In this document: positions 8,201-14,706 of the stretch, piece by piece
Layout of the letters: every line of letters starts with the position of its first letter
Numbering within the stretch: position 1 is the stretch's first letter
IMG/VR virus record: IMGVR_UViG_3300010313_000125
Location: 1-48,602 of that record
Length of the DNA stretch: 48,602 bases
Reading direction: 5' to 3' (one strand)
Source of the DNA: a virus
The notes under the pieces: generated by a model
Told to the model about the DNA's origin: nothing
Database searches by the model: none
Seen by the model: only the letters and a program-made list of their open reading frames with translations
Made by a program: the position numbers and the translations under genes

Positions 8201-8863
8201 CTGGACATCGGCCGCAACTTGATCAGCCAGGCGTGCTTTTGCAGCGTCCCAAAGTGAATCGTCATCAAGTCCGGGCTGCTCTTTATCAACCTCCCCTATT
8301 AACCGTTTAAACCTGTCTGACTGCATCAGAACGCCGTCAGGCATGGCAACAACCTCCTGCCTCGCTTCTTCCATGGCCTGACCCGTGGCTGCTGAACCGC
8401 CTGCAGCTGCATAACCGCCAATTCTGGCGGTATTTACACCAAGCGCACCTAATCCGGCTTTTGTGGCCAGCGAAGCTGCACCAGCACCAGGTATCATTGT
8501 CGGAGCAAACTGCCCCGCCATGTTTGCAAAACCAAGCAACCAAGTATCAAAATCAGTTGCCCCCTCACCCAGCGACCAATCACCCAGTTCGTCTTTTTGA
8601 ATAATGTTTTTAGATATGGCCTGCTGGCCACGGTCAGACATTTCCTGAATGTTCTCATCAGCCCAGCCATAAAAGTTTTTGGCAAAACCTTTAGCGCCCA
8701 CCATGTCGAGAATGCCGCCAGTGGCGTTATAAAAACCGGCAGTGGCAGAATCCGCCATGTCAGCTATGCGGCCTTGCTGTGGTTTTTCTGGCGCAGGCTC
8801 AGGTGCGCCAGCTGGGCCATACTTATCGACGGACGGGGTGTAATGGAAAAAATTCAGAGCCAT
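2228..8863 (-). CDS. Giant polyvalent internal virion protein (2211 aa)
   Basis: This is the last and largest late gene, of the class packed in podophage capsids and ejected into the cell. Residues ~120-320 hold glycine/alanine-rich, membrane-prone stretches and a segment EGTTEAAQAGVTKYG common in such proteins. A ParB/nuclease-like segment with a DGHHQW core lies near residue 660. An LPD3-like domain (TGHQITISKNGVKH, then DGKRYYDHSIE) covers about 885-980. A zincin-like HEVIGH motif is at 1159-1164 with a downstream AEELFAYY near 1210. The C-terminal third resembles LPD38, with a hydrophobic helix near 1885-1905. A GGAG site five bases upstream and a terminator before it suggest independent control. 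The catalytic activities are predictions from motifs only; virion localisation is inferred from gene order. Confidence 0.85.
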   Translation of the reverse strand: MALNFFHYTPSVDKYGPAGAPEPAPEKPQQGRIADMADSATAGFYNATGGILDMVGAKGFAKNFYGWADENIQEMSDRGQQAISKNIIQKDELGDWSLGEGATDFDTWLLGFANMAGQFAPTMIPGAGAASLATKAGLGALGVNTARIGGYAAAGGSAATGQAMEEARQEVVAMPDGVLMQSDRFKRLIGEVDKEQPGLDDDSLWDAAKARLADQVAADVQTDPKVLIANYAASAIGDPIIGRALAGARIAKGALGSVAKGFAVEGTTEAAQAGVTKYGVNEALQPIDGRDSMQGVDVAAANEGIMGGLFGGVIGGTGGVINRDTSPAFDQQQPADSGSVIAPSGQPVQPDPSMNLPSQVEQALAPESSIQDIISQVKDPDAIQLESTNPVLAEAMHNSAKSAAVRQLDLDSIISDLKETPVAKPTIPQNENIPSPATVETDGASQSQGVPADEGRVEPRLTGFDWPAPVASEPVQFVPENMAADNNASEPDNSLTQPEVAQERPVQVKGNGLPFQSPKEALASKSARVAKKAGQTLEAVPFGEGFGWRVVETQSEQSEAAPAADVAGQSIDSEWTAFSDDSGTLKIPRAEMPQIKAEHRGAMTQFLKARGIEHEQDAVPAAELKPTQAEFSPSKVSKAMGFEGGDRSILVSADGYVLDGHHQWLAKRERGEQVNIIRFNAPIQDLVKQAHEFPSSTVSVESPPQGAEIPAAIASPSPDLTPRTGIDAGPVELSVSQNGSDPAGIVDEPAELSTSAELPAILQTTKKKYIAQQVKQQKLKEMSPGYAQAVARLEEQYESDVDRAQAGLTFEQFNSLNNDSPESVNRQAYKALREEFGLPTDLKFSRVSAVANVVEVDTTALPATENLKELSLAALDYAARNFAGSTVKNAKTGHQITISKNGVKHTLRGAQPDLIKSVVATPDLLTQADYLGAQPHKSGNPSIVATHYYGVKANIGGVVHDIVAVVHEQSDGKRYYDHSIERKQTGAAQTENSNVSLATPESTPSNDVDGISIAENSTTEQPLQPDNKNPDLVRLIGSQLPLSGSPDRGSEQNVLTKDDLVKENPDIQFTRENTIESKPAKGVNPKLAEQLVASIMKRLNGAAGIKVVILKTQAEAESLWQMSLEGDLVRGAFDAGSNTAYIIAENIRSTEELRTTLAHEVIGHGGLKNVVSAEVYGDFIRRLQATRANKYFSGLWRQIDRDYDGLSESDKAEELFAYYVQNKPVEGPVKYWWNALKRWLHKVLVSVGLAQAGDPDLDMVDDMIESIRAGFMFKRNAAKAGSDNTEPTELAFSKTSTAETISGAINDMVGRKRLDPSDPFAEENRRLREQDKTLWEKAKQVFMRNFAPGGMLPRSIFDAKITRDGEIESGEMTIKHLIFALERAVQKDSGKNVDNQSDEFINMMADALAGKVNDKLGNETKAALVAMRQYIDALSGDYLSVIQTKIDELTERIKQDDKYTDKVQALNEIELYEKIKGNMGVYVNRSYRAFDDPKWFQKVPVDVINRAREYLRGQYKAQGDDQTEANRKAEVTLNKILKTDTAYDSMASFIAESKLGAKDLSTLIARKDISPEIRELLGEYKDPRMNFAKTATKMARLVWNSRFLDKVKADGVGVFFFDEESRPAEATVQIAGDQSKTYEPLNGYWTFPEVAEALQDSLGAEKMEAWYEAAVKLTSMVKYGKTVLSPTTAMRNWQSAMFFAVANGHFDFKHMKKSLAAFREQVSQSATGDDLAYLKKLKKLGVVYDAPYAGEMMQLLSDSKIDEWLEGRKGKVFGTARQINNLAQGFYSFGDDFWKIIGYENEKANFIGAGLSEAKAEKMAAERIRNTYPTYSMVGRAIKKLARFPLMGTFVSFPAEIIRTTANMLRYAAQDMKSDNPKIRAMARKRLTGMALVSGLFYALSAMTAAMLGVDDDEEEAIRDVGPSWQKNSTFLFYGRDDKGKLQYFDISFLDPYGYFKRPITAMLRDQPWEDAAASGAADMLSPFFGADITAGTFFQVFANKKQSGGQVYNEYADGTDQLVSIADHIWAGLRPGFVNNAMGILNAATGQRREGSGKEYDLGDEMMALMGWRASSLDAPTALYYRSFDFADQLQAANATLNKVLRSDNSVDDDDIADAKEEAQRQYDDAFKQMQRIVQSGRNAGMTKAQVYRTLKLSGVSSRNISGLVNGNIPPMQAATLQTQVKAVAKAREIRGDEQASEVLRRFQIARQLQ

Positions 8864-8879
8864 GGGTTCTCCGGAGAAT

Positions 8880-8902
8880 GAAAAAACCCGCCGAAGCGGG
8901 TG
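8880..8902 (-). terminator. Terminator between two ejection-protein genes
   Basis: On the minus strand ACCCGC and GCGGGT pair around TTCG and are followed by six Ts. It lies after the 383-aa gene and before the giant gene, so some late transcripts should stop here unless RNA polymerase is antiterminated. Confidence 0.8.
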
Positions 8903-8935
8903 TTGAGTGGGCTTTAATCTATTTAAGAATGGTTG

Positions 8936-10087
8936 CTACTTTTTATTCTGATCAGCTCGCGGGATTAGCCCGCCTCCAAATCTTTGTTGCAACAGCTTTG
9001 CCCGTTCAGTTTCGAGGTTGCTTGGCTTTGTAGTTAGCGCAGTCCAAATAGGTTGAACCGTGGTTTTTGCGCCAGCACCAGCAAGTTGAAAAACGTCCCC
9101 GAGCAGACCGGGACCAATCCCCGCTAAAGTTCCAGCGCCATACCCTACAGCTTCAAGCGGTGAAGCGTCTGACAGGTCGGCGTTACCAGATTCTCCATAC
9201 GCACCGGAAAGTCCATTATTTAAACCGCTAATAAAATTTGGTTGCGAATTTACACTGACTGGCGCAGCCGTATCGGCATTCGTTCCCGACGAACCAGCGC
9301 GCAAATCTTTTAAAAGATCTGCACGCCCGCCTTGCTTGACTTTTGGCTGTTGTTCCGTGAAATTACCTTCAGCATCAATCACTCCAGCATCCGACAGGAA
9401 CTGCTTGCCAGCGTGATCCTTCTGCCTGGCGTCTTCAGCTTTTACATCATCGAGATATGATGAAAACGCAGTGCCTTTCAGTTCGTCGCCATACGAGCGG
9501 ACAACAGGAATTATCCTGGTAGTAAACTCTTTGCTTAGCGCACCCAGCGCTTTGTCCCGAGCCATATACGCCCGATCTGTTTCGGTGTAGCCGTCTTTGT
9601 CCTTTGCGAATCCGTTCTGTTGGTCAATTTGTTTTGCGCTATCGATCAGGCGCTCATGGCGACGCTCAAGTGCACCAGCGCTTTTCTCGTAGTCACGCTG
9701 GAGCCCGCCAAGCGCACCTTCGATTTCAGCGCGCCGACGTTCGCTAATGGTAATGCCAAGCTTTTCCTTTTCTAACGAAAGCTGATCGGAGCGGTACTTG
9801 TCCTGCGCTGCACGATCTTCATCCTGAGCTTTTTTCTGATCGGCATACCGGCTGTCACTAACGGCATCCCGCTCTTTCTGCCGATTGACCTCTTCCTCAC
9901 GGAACTTAAGGCTATCAGCATACCGATCATCGTCTTTTTGCTCCTGACGCTGCCAACGTTTCTCAATACTGGCTTCACGCATGCGCTGGCGTTCAACCTC
10001 ACGATCTTCAGCCATACCGCGATTCAGCATTTCGGCCCCCTGACTTAAGCCACGGCCAAAACCTTGTAGTAATCCTAGTGCTGCCAT
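8936..10087 (-). CDS. Probable internal virion/ejection protein, coiled coil
   Basis: This 383-residue protein begins with a glycine-rich amphipathic segment and then a very long charged helix from about residue 25 to 170, dense in Glu, Arg, Lys, Asp and Gln, as expected for a coiled coil. After it come a mixed helical region and a small Gly/Ala-rich hydrophobic patch (about 315-345). The layout and position directly before the giant virion protein resemble podophage ejection proteins such as T7 gp15-type components, but I see no specific family signature. The AGGTGG site four bases before the ATG supports the start. Confidence 0.65.
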   Translation of the reverse strand: MAALGLLQGFGRGLSQGAEMLNRGMAEDREVERQRMREASIEKRWQRQEQKDDDRYADSLKFREEEVNRQKERDAVSDSRYADQKKAQDEDRAAQDKYRSDQLSLEKEKLGITISERRRAEIEGALGGLQRDYEKSAGALERRHERLIDSAKQIDQQNGFAKDKDGYTETDRAYMARDKALGALSKEFTTRIIPVVRSYGDELKGTAFSSYLDDVKAEDARQKDHAGKQFLSDAGVIDAEGNFTEQQPKVKQGGRADLLKDLRAGSSGTNADTAAPVSVNSQPNFISGLNNGLSGAYGESGNADLSDASPLEAVGYGAGTLAGIGPGLLGDVFQLAGAGAKTTVQPIWTALTTKPSNLETERAKLLQQRFGGGLIPRADQNKK

Positions 10088-10098
10088 GTTGCCACCTG

Positions 10099-10221
10099 TT
10101 ATTTAAAAATCGCTGTGATAAGGTCAGGAAGACGCCACAGGACAATCAATACCGAAATAGCTGCCACTGCGTGCCAAATTGTCCTGCGTACTTCACGAGG
10201 GGGGTTGTTCACGGATTCCAT
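10099..10221 (-). CDS. 40-aa single-pass membrane protein
   Basis: A short gene encodes a polar N-terminus (MESVNNPPREVRRT) followed by one hydrophobic segment of about 20 residues (WHAVAAISVLIVLWRLPDL). The ATG has AGGAG five bases upstream. Charged residues precede the membrane segment, which suggests an inner-membrane protein with a cytoplasmic N-terminus. It sits between two ejection-type genes and just after a terminator. A holin-like or injection-channel role is possible but not shown. Confidence 0.6.
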   Translation of the reverse strand: MESVNNPPREVRRTIWHAVAAISVLIVLWRLPDLITAIFK

Positions 10222-10301
10222 AAGCACTCCTATGAATTTCAAAGTGAAACGTCTATCATTACTCAATGCTTTACTCCTATGGCTCGTATAGGGGTGAATG
10301 C

Positions 10302-10337
10302 AAAAAACCCCGGCATGCTGCGAACATCCGGGGTTTT
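10302..10337 (-). terminator. Terminator after the 165-aa late gene
   Basis: ACCCCGG and CCGGGGT pair across a 14-base loop that can itself add an ATG/CAT pairing. On the minus strand it is followed by six Ts (10302-10307), and there are four Ts on the plus side. It lies in the 221-bp gap 10222-10442. The rest of that gap, notably 10338-10442, holds no gene that I can support. Confidence 0.72.
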
Positions 10338-10442
10338 GCTTATTCCAGGTTAGTCGCGTTGGTAGGATTATCCCGCCTTGGCCACATCTTTTGTTCTAAT
10401 AAGCATTACTAAAAACGTCGCTTAATCTTCCAACGGCATTTT

Positions 10443-10940
10443 TTACATCCGCTGAAGCAGTCCGCCACCTTGTGGTGCTGCTTTAGTTTTATTCTGCTGC
10501 CCCATGAAGGATTCAGCTTCCTGCACATTCGCTGAAAGCTCGTCCTGATTCAGTTCCCCTAGTTGTTCTTTCATTGACAGGTAGGTGCTGACCGTATGAC
10601 TTACAATTGCATCAGTCATTTCGTCATTGATTTCATCCTCGGACAGAGCACCAGCGGCGATTGCAAGCTGCAGCAGTTCGTCGGTGATTTCTTCGGCCAG
10701 GGGAAGTTTTACGTCATCCACGATATCCATTTTCTTTTCAACAGCGATAATGACTGTTGCCACAGCTTGACCAATACCCTGCTGAACCTGCTTAGCTTCA
10801 AGCACCATGTTCGCGATGTTGTCACCGGCTTTACCTTCCGCATGAATAATTTCGAAAGCGATACTTACTGCTTGCTCCAGCATTGCCTGCTCTTCCGGCG
10901 ACGCGGCAACCTCACTAGGCTCTAAAAGTTGTTCATCCAT
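10443..10940 (-). CDS. Acidic late protein of unknown function
   Basis: This 165-residue protein is strongly acidic and mostly helical, with an alanine-rich middle and a C-terminal tail rich in Gly, Gln and Ala. There is no membrane segment or Cys pair. GGGAGG eight bases before the ATG supports the start, and the gene follows its upstream neighbour by three bases. Its place among ejection proteins suggests an assembly partner or minor virion protein; the function is not recognised. Confidence 0.65.
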   Translation of the reverse strand: MDEQLLEPSEVAASPEEQAMLEQAVSIAFEIIHAEGKAGDNIANMVLEAKQVQQGIGQAVATVIIAVEKKMDIVDDVKLPLAEEITDELLQLAIAAGALSEDEINDEMTDAIVSHTVSTYLSMKEQLGELNQDELSANVQEAESFMGQQNKTKAAPQGGGLLQRM

Positions 10941-10943
10941 GGC

Positions 10944-11738
10944 TTAGCCTCCCCAGGTTGGATATTTGTTTACTTGCTGAGTTTGGCGAGCAATCAGCTC
11001 ATCAATGGTTTTCGGGGTGCTCATTTGCGGCACCGGATTGTCTGGCATGATATTGGTCGGGTTTAATAACCCCACACCTGGCAGTCTTGAGTTATTGCCT
11101 TTGCCATCAACTCCAAAGTAGTTGCGGTTTTTTGCATCCTCTTCGGCCTGTTTCTGTTGCGAATACCCCTGCAGCATTTGACCACCGGTGTTTATGGCGC
11201 CCGTCACTAATGCCGCTTTACCGGCTTCGCCAAGGCCCGCCAGCAATCCAGGTGAACTGGTGGCTGAGGTTGCAGTTTGTATGGCTGCCGGCGTTGCTGC
11301 CTGAACTGCATTACCGCCTCCAGCAACGAAAGATTTCATGGCCTCGCCTGTGTAAGCACCTGATGATGCGCCTATTGCGGCGGTTTGGCCGGTGATGGCA
11401 GCTTGTGCAGCAGCCTGCCCAGTGGCAAATGTTGTTGCTTGTGTTGCACCTGCAGCAGTAAATCCATTACTGAGCGCCGAAAATGCGCCGCCTATATTGC
11501 CGGATGCAATTGCGGAGCCGGCTCCCTGAATGCCGCCCCATGCAGAGCCTATACCTGCAGATGCCGTACCTCCGCCGGCCATAGACATTAGAGCTGCGCC
11601 ACCGAAGTAGGCTAAAGCTCCAATAGCTACTATTTTAAAAACTTTTGATTTCACAACTTTTTTAATGACATTTCGCACCGCCTTAATTGGCACGACGGCC
11701 TTAAATACTTTTTTAACGCCCTTAACCAGACCGCTCAT
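10944..11738 (-). CDS. Probable ejection protein with basic, membrane-prone N-terminus
   Basis: The 264-residue product opens with a lysine-rich amphipathic stretch (VKGVKKVFKAVVPIKAVRN, about residues 4-22), then a hydrophobic segment (IVAIGALAYFGGAALMSMAGG, about 36-56) and a long Ala/Gly/Thr-rich region. That pattern fits small podophage ejection proteins that insert in the host envelope. The ATG at 11738 overlaps the stop of the acetyltransferase gene (ATGA), which decides against a longer reading frame running back into that gene. Confidence 0.65.
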   Translation of the reverse strand: MSGLVKGVKKVFKAVVPIKAVRNVIKKVVKSKVFKIVAIGALAYFGGAALMSMAGGGTASAGIGSAWGGIQGAGSAIASGNIGGAFSALSNGFTAAGATQATTFATGQAAAQAAITGQTAAIGASSGAYTGEAMKSFVAGGGNAVQAATPAAIQTATSATSSPGLLAGLGEAGKAALVTGAINTGGQMLQGYSQQKQAEEDAKNRNYFGVDGKGNNSRLPGVGLLNPTNIMPDNPVPQMSTPKTIDELIARQTQQVNKYPTWGG

Positions 11739-12190
11739 ACGACCCCCACAAATGTTGTTGAATAAATACCGCCCACCAGTTGCAGTCCGTGCACTTCGTA
11801 AAGCCGTCCTGTTCGTCCTTCGCCATCGAGGCCGGTACTTAAACCAAGCTGGATATGTTTGATTTGATTTGACTGGCACCACCGAATAAACCGGCGCAGC
11901 AGCCAAACGGCCTGATCTTTGTGTTCATCGCTGACGCAAAACGCCAGGTCTGTTGCATAGTGCGTTTTGGAAAACCAGAACTGGTCCTGCACCGCAATAA
12001 AAAAGCCGACAACGTGGCCGGCTTTTTCCGCAACAAATACTGCGTGTTTTCGATGATTTAGCGCTTGCCTGATAGTTTTTGCTGCAAGCTCTGGATCTAA
12101 CTCGCAGTCCAGTGTTCTGGCCTGAGCAATAACTGCCTGGCCGATAGCAAGCATGGCAGGAATATCGGCATGAGTTCCAAGGCGGATCAT
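11735..12190 (-). CDS. GNAT-family N-acetyltransferase
   Basis: This 151-residue protein has the GNAT layout: an N-terminal MIRLGTHADIPAMLAIG segment, a HAVFVAEKAGHVVGFFIA strand pair, and the acetyl-CoA binding region around YATDLAFCVSDEHKDQAVWLLRRF. The substrate is unknown. It overlaps both neighbours by four bases inside the run of ejection and tail genes, so it is made late and in step with virion proteins. It may modify a virion or host protein. A classic Q/R-x-x-G-x-G/A acetyl-CoA loop is not obvious, so the activity is probable rather than certain. Confidence 0.78.
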   Translation of the reverse strand: MIRLGTHADIPAMLAIGQAVIAQARTLDCELDPELAAKTIRQALNHRKHAVFVAEKAGHVVGFFIAVQDQFWFSKTHYATDLAFCVSDEHKDQAVWLLRRFIRWCQSNQIKHIQLGLSTGLDGEGRTGRLYEVHGLQLVGGIYSTTFVGVV

Positions 12191-13656
12191 GGCACGTAAC
12201 CTTTCCCAGGGCGGGGTTCTGCGTAACCGCCATCAACTGGATTTGTTGTAACCTGCGGCGGATTCGGGTTTGAAGTGCCTGTTGGTGGCGACGTTGTCCC
12301 GTTACCTGAGCTAACTCCGGTAATCAGGTATAGCGTTTCTAATGACTTTCGCTGAGCATCAAGTTGCTGCTGCAGGTAAGAGGCTCCTGCTGCCTTTTGC
12401 TCTGACGTCATGTTTGGATCAGCATAAATGGCACCGACCTGCTGCAGGTAAGTGTTATATGCACTTGAAATAGCGTTGCGGTATTCAGCTTGTTTGCCGG
12501 CTTCAAGCTGAGCTGCGAAAGTTCGGTCGGCCTGGTCATATTGAGCTTTGGTTAGTTCAAGTTGTTGCAGATACTGCTTATCCATCGATTGCAAACTCAT
12601 GTTCTGCATCAGCTGATCACGCTCAGTTTGCAACTGGGCACCCCGCTCTTGCTGGAAATTGCTGGCCTGCGCTTGCGCGTTAATCTCCTGCATTCGCTGA
12701 GCGCCCTGAGCATCGAGCAAACCAAGGCTTTGTTTGTATTGGAGCTGCTGCAGTTCTGCCTGCATTTGCCGGTTGGCATTGTTCTCACCGGCCTGAAATT
12801 GCAGCTGACTGTTTTGAAGGTCAGTTTGCAACTTGCCCTGTTTATCGAACATCTTGGTGTCATGCGTCCGATTTAAGTTGTTCTCACCTGACTGCCAGCC
12901 CTGCTGCCAACCCAGCTGCTGCGCCTGGTTAACGGTCTGTGCATCTTGCTGGGCAATTGGCAGTGCTTTATCAACCATCGTGCTCAATGCAATTTCACCA
13001 CCAATACTGCTTGATTGCAGGCCACGGTTTGCGGCGTAGGCGTTGCCAAGCGCAGCAGCTTTGCGCATAAGGGCATTGTTTGGATCAAGCAAACCACCTA
13101 TCCGGTTTTCAACCAATGAGTCATTGCTTGGCGTGTAATTGAAATTGGTGTTTCCCTGCACTCCGGTATAACCATCGCTGCTGTAACTACTGCCACCACC
13201 GTTTGTTGTTGGAACATTCATCGTCGGAGCTGTCGCTGCAGCATCCGTACCCACCGGCTTGTATTCCTGCGGCTGATAAGTCACTGGCGTTATAGCTGAC
13301 TTAACTGCCGCGCTATTCGCTATAGGTGAGGGATTGGCAAAGTTCTGCAGCAGGCCACCGCTATTTGTTGGCGCCGGAGCAGCTGGCTGTTGCACTGGTG
13401 TTGACTGCTGCACACCTATATCGGCTGTCTTGGTATTCGGATTAACGTCAGGTGTTTGATAAGGGTCTGCCGGTTTTTGCTGTGTCGAATTTATCTGCTG
13501 CATATCCTGATGTGGGATCTGCACAGCCTCGCCCATATCAGTCACTGTGCCAATGGTATCCTGTACAGGGTAAATCCTTTTATTCGTTGCCTTTTTTGGC
13601 GGCAAAAAGGTAGCGTCAACCGCGGGATTATCCCGGGCTACTTGGGTATTTAACAT
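12187..13656 (-). CDS. Gln-rich coiled-coil late protein
   Basis: The 489-residue product is rich in Gln, Asn, Pro and Ser in its first half. From about residue 250 to 420 it forms a long glutamine-rich helical region with repeated heptad-like spacing (LQTERDQLMQNMSLQSM and similar). The C-terminus is Pro/Gly/Thr-rich. It is a virion structural or ejection protein by position and composition, without a clear family. The start has GAGGA seven bases upstream. A weak promoter candidate lies upstream at 13730-13757. Confidence 0.65.
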   Translation of the reverse strand: MLNTQVARDNPAVDATFLPPKKATNKRIYPVQDTIGTVTDMGEAVQIPHQDMQQINSTQQKPADPYQTPDVNPNTKTADIGVQQSTPVQQPAAPAPTNSGGLLQNFANPSPIANSAAVKSAITPVTYQPQEYKPVGTDAAATAPTMNVPTTNGGGSSYSSDGYTGVQGNTNFNYTPSNDSLVENRIGGLLDPNNALMRKAAALGNAYAANRGLQSSSIGGEIALSTMVDKALPIAQQDAQTVNQAQQLGWQQGWQSGENNLNRTHDTKMFDKQGKLQTDLQNSQLQFQAGENNANRQMQAELQQLQYKQSLGLLDAQGAQRMQEINAQAQASNFQQERGAQLQTERDQLMQNMSLQSMDKQYLQQLELTKAQYDQADRTFAAQLEAGKQAEYRNAISSAYNTYLQQVGAIYADPNMTSEQKAAGASYLQQQLDAQRKSLETLYLITGVSSGNGTTSPPTGTSNPNPPQVTTNPVDGGYAEPRPGKGYVP

Positions 13657-13729
13657 GGTATGTTCCTCAGCAAATGGGCTGAAATTGGACTTAAAACGAG
13701 ATAGGCAGACGAACGTGCAGTATGGGTAA

Positions 13730-13757
13730 ATATTACGCTGTTTTGGCTGAAACTCAA
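13730..13757 (-). promoter_or_regulatory. Weak promoter candidate inside the late region
   Basis: TTGAGT (13757-13752) and TAATAT (13735-13730) on the minus strand are 16 bp apart, each matching four of six consensus bases. They lie in the only gap of about 100 bp in this part of the late operon, so a secondary promoter for the ejection genes is plausible but not strong. Confidence 0.3.
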
Positions 13758-13760
13758 ATC

Positions 13761-13991
13761 CTAAAGCATGACGGTTTTTAATTTGCCGCGCCGGTAGTAG
13801 TCAGCTGCAACGACGCCTTTGCTTTTCAAATGTGTGGCCAGTTCTTTCCAGCATGCCGGCGTGAACCTGCCAGATAGCCCCTGAAGCATGGCGCGTTTGC
13901 CAAAGTAAGTAATTGTGACTGCGGCGCAGAACCGGTATTGCTCTTTAACTTCCTGGGTTCGATACAGCTCAACAACGACTTCAGCGGCCAT
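13761..13991 (-). CDS. Small unknown protein among tail genes
   Basis: The 76-residue product is basic towards the C-terminus and has no membrane segment. It reads as a compact alpha/beta domain (MAAEVVVELYRTQEV, then RFCAAVTITYFGKRAML). It follows the 67-aa repeat protein by two bases and is the last gene before a 104-bp gap. I do not recognise a family. Confidence 0.6.
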   Translation of the reverse strand: MAAEVVVELYRTQEVKEQYRFCAAVTITYFGKRAMLQGLSGRFTPACWKELATHLKSKGVVAADYYRRGKLKTVML

Positions 13992-13993
13992 AG

Positions 13994-14197
13994 CTATACG
14001 TCGACATATGCCACGCCGTTCCAGCGCTTCAGTGGTATGTCAACGTAAGCTGTGCCGCTCCAGCGTTTAGGTACCACAGGCACATGAGCTGAACCGTTCC
14101 AGCGCTGCAGGCCTGGAGGATTTGCAGGCTCAGCGGAGATAGTTGTGATTACCTGTGAGCTATATGGCATCAGTCCTATTGGAAATGAGCCATACAT
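13994..14197 (-). CDS. 67-aa protein with three RWNGxAYV repeats
   Basis: After a 28-residue lead the protein consists of three near-identical units of about 13 residues: QRWNGSAHVPVVP, KRWSGTAYVDIPL and KRWNGVAYVDV. Repeats with Trp-Asn-Gly turns are common in phage tail-associated and adhesin-like proteins, so an exposed structural role is likely. It sits two bases from each neighbouring gene in the receptor-binding segment. The function is not known. Confidence 0.68.
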   Translation of the reverse strand: MYGSFPIGLMPYSSQVITTISAEPANPPGLQRWNGSAHVPVVPKRWSGTAYVDIPLKRWNGVAYVDV

Positions 14198-14199
14198 GA

Positions 14200-14706
14200 T
14201 CAGCCACCGAACTTAATAGCGAACAACTCTGCCAGCCTGTGATCATAGCCGCTATCCGGCAAAGCCTGAACCTGCTGCCTTGCCTTATGTCGCAGCCCGA
14301 CAAAATGCGCGCTTGCGGCTGTGAATGCGTCGGCATCACGAATGACGCGCTGTGCCAGCTCAGACACTGTCAAGCCGCGAGTGATTGCAATAGTGGATAG
14401 CATAGGTGTTGGTGCATCAGGGTTTACTGCCACAGCTCTAGCCTCGGCCTCCTGCTTGCTCCATGTCTGGATCTCATGCTGCGGCCAGCCTGCGGTAAGA
14501 CTGGACACTGCCGTTTCAAACGCTTGGTCAATCTCTGCGAACTTGGTTGCTTTCTCTGACGGCCAAGGATTGTAGTCAGCTATAAGCTGCGATACCAGCT
14601 CATCTGGTGCGTTAGCTATCCAATTGCCGTCAACATTTCGTAATTCAATACCTTGTGCGGCAAGCATTTGGTGCAGGCCATAGCCTTTTTCTATGTAGCC
14701 AATCAT
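14200..14706 (-). CDS. DUF4376-like tail protein, possible fibre chaperone
   Basis: This 168-residue protein has a C-terminal region (from about residue 45) with WPSEKATKFAEIDQAFETA, then WSKQEAEARAVAV and PTPMLSTIAITRGLTVSELAQRV, which resembles the DUF4376-type domain often found at the end of phage tail-fibre operons. Such proteins are thought to help fibre assembly or form fibre attachments. It overlaps the upstream fibre gene by four bases (ATGA), in line with co-translation with a partner. Confidence 0.62.
   Translation of the reverse strand: MIGYIEKGYGLHQMLAAQGIELRNVDGNWIANAPDELVSQLIADYNPWPSEKATKFAEIDQAFETAVSSLTAGWPQHEIQTWSKQEAEARAVAVNPDAPTPMLSTIAITRGLTVSELAQRVIRDADAFTAASAHFVGLRHKARQQVQALPDSGYDHRLAELFAIKFGG

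Noticed and set aside
10338-10442. tRNA or small RNA gene
   Set aside because: No cloverleaf or long stem could be drawn; only a short near-palindrome is visible.
11739-11906. Longer start for the 264-aa ejection protein
   Set aside because: The extension overlaps the acetyltransferase gene by some 170 bases, whereas the ATG at 11738 gives a standard ATGA junction and follows a GGGGG site.
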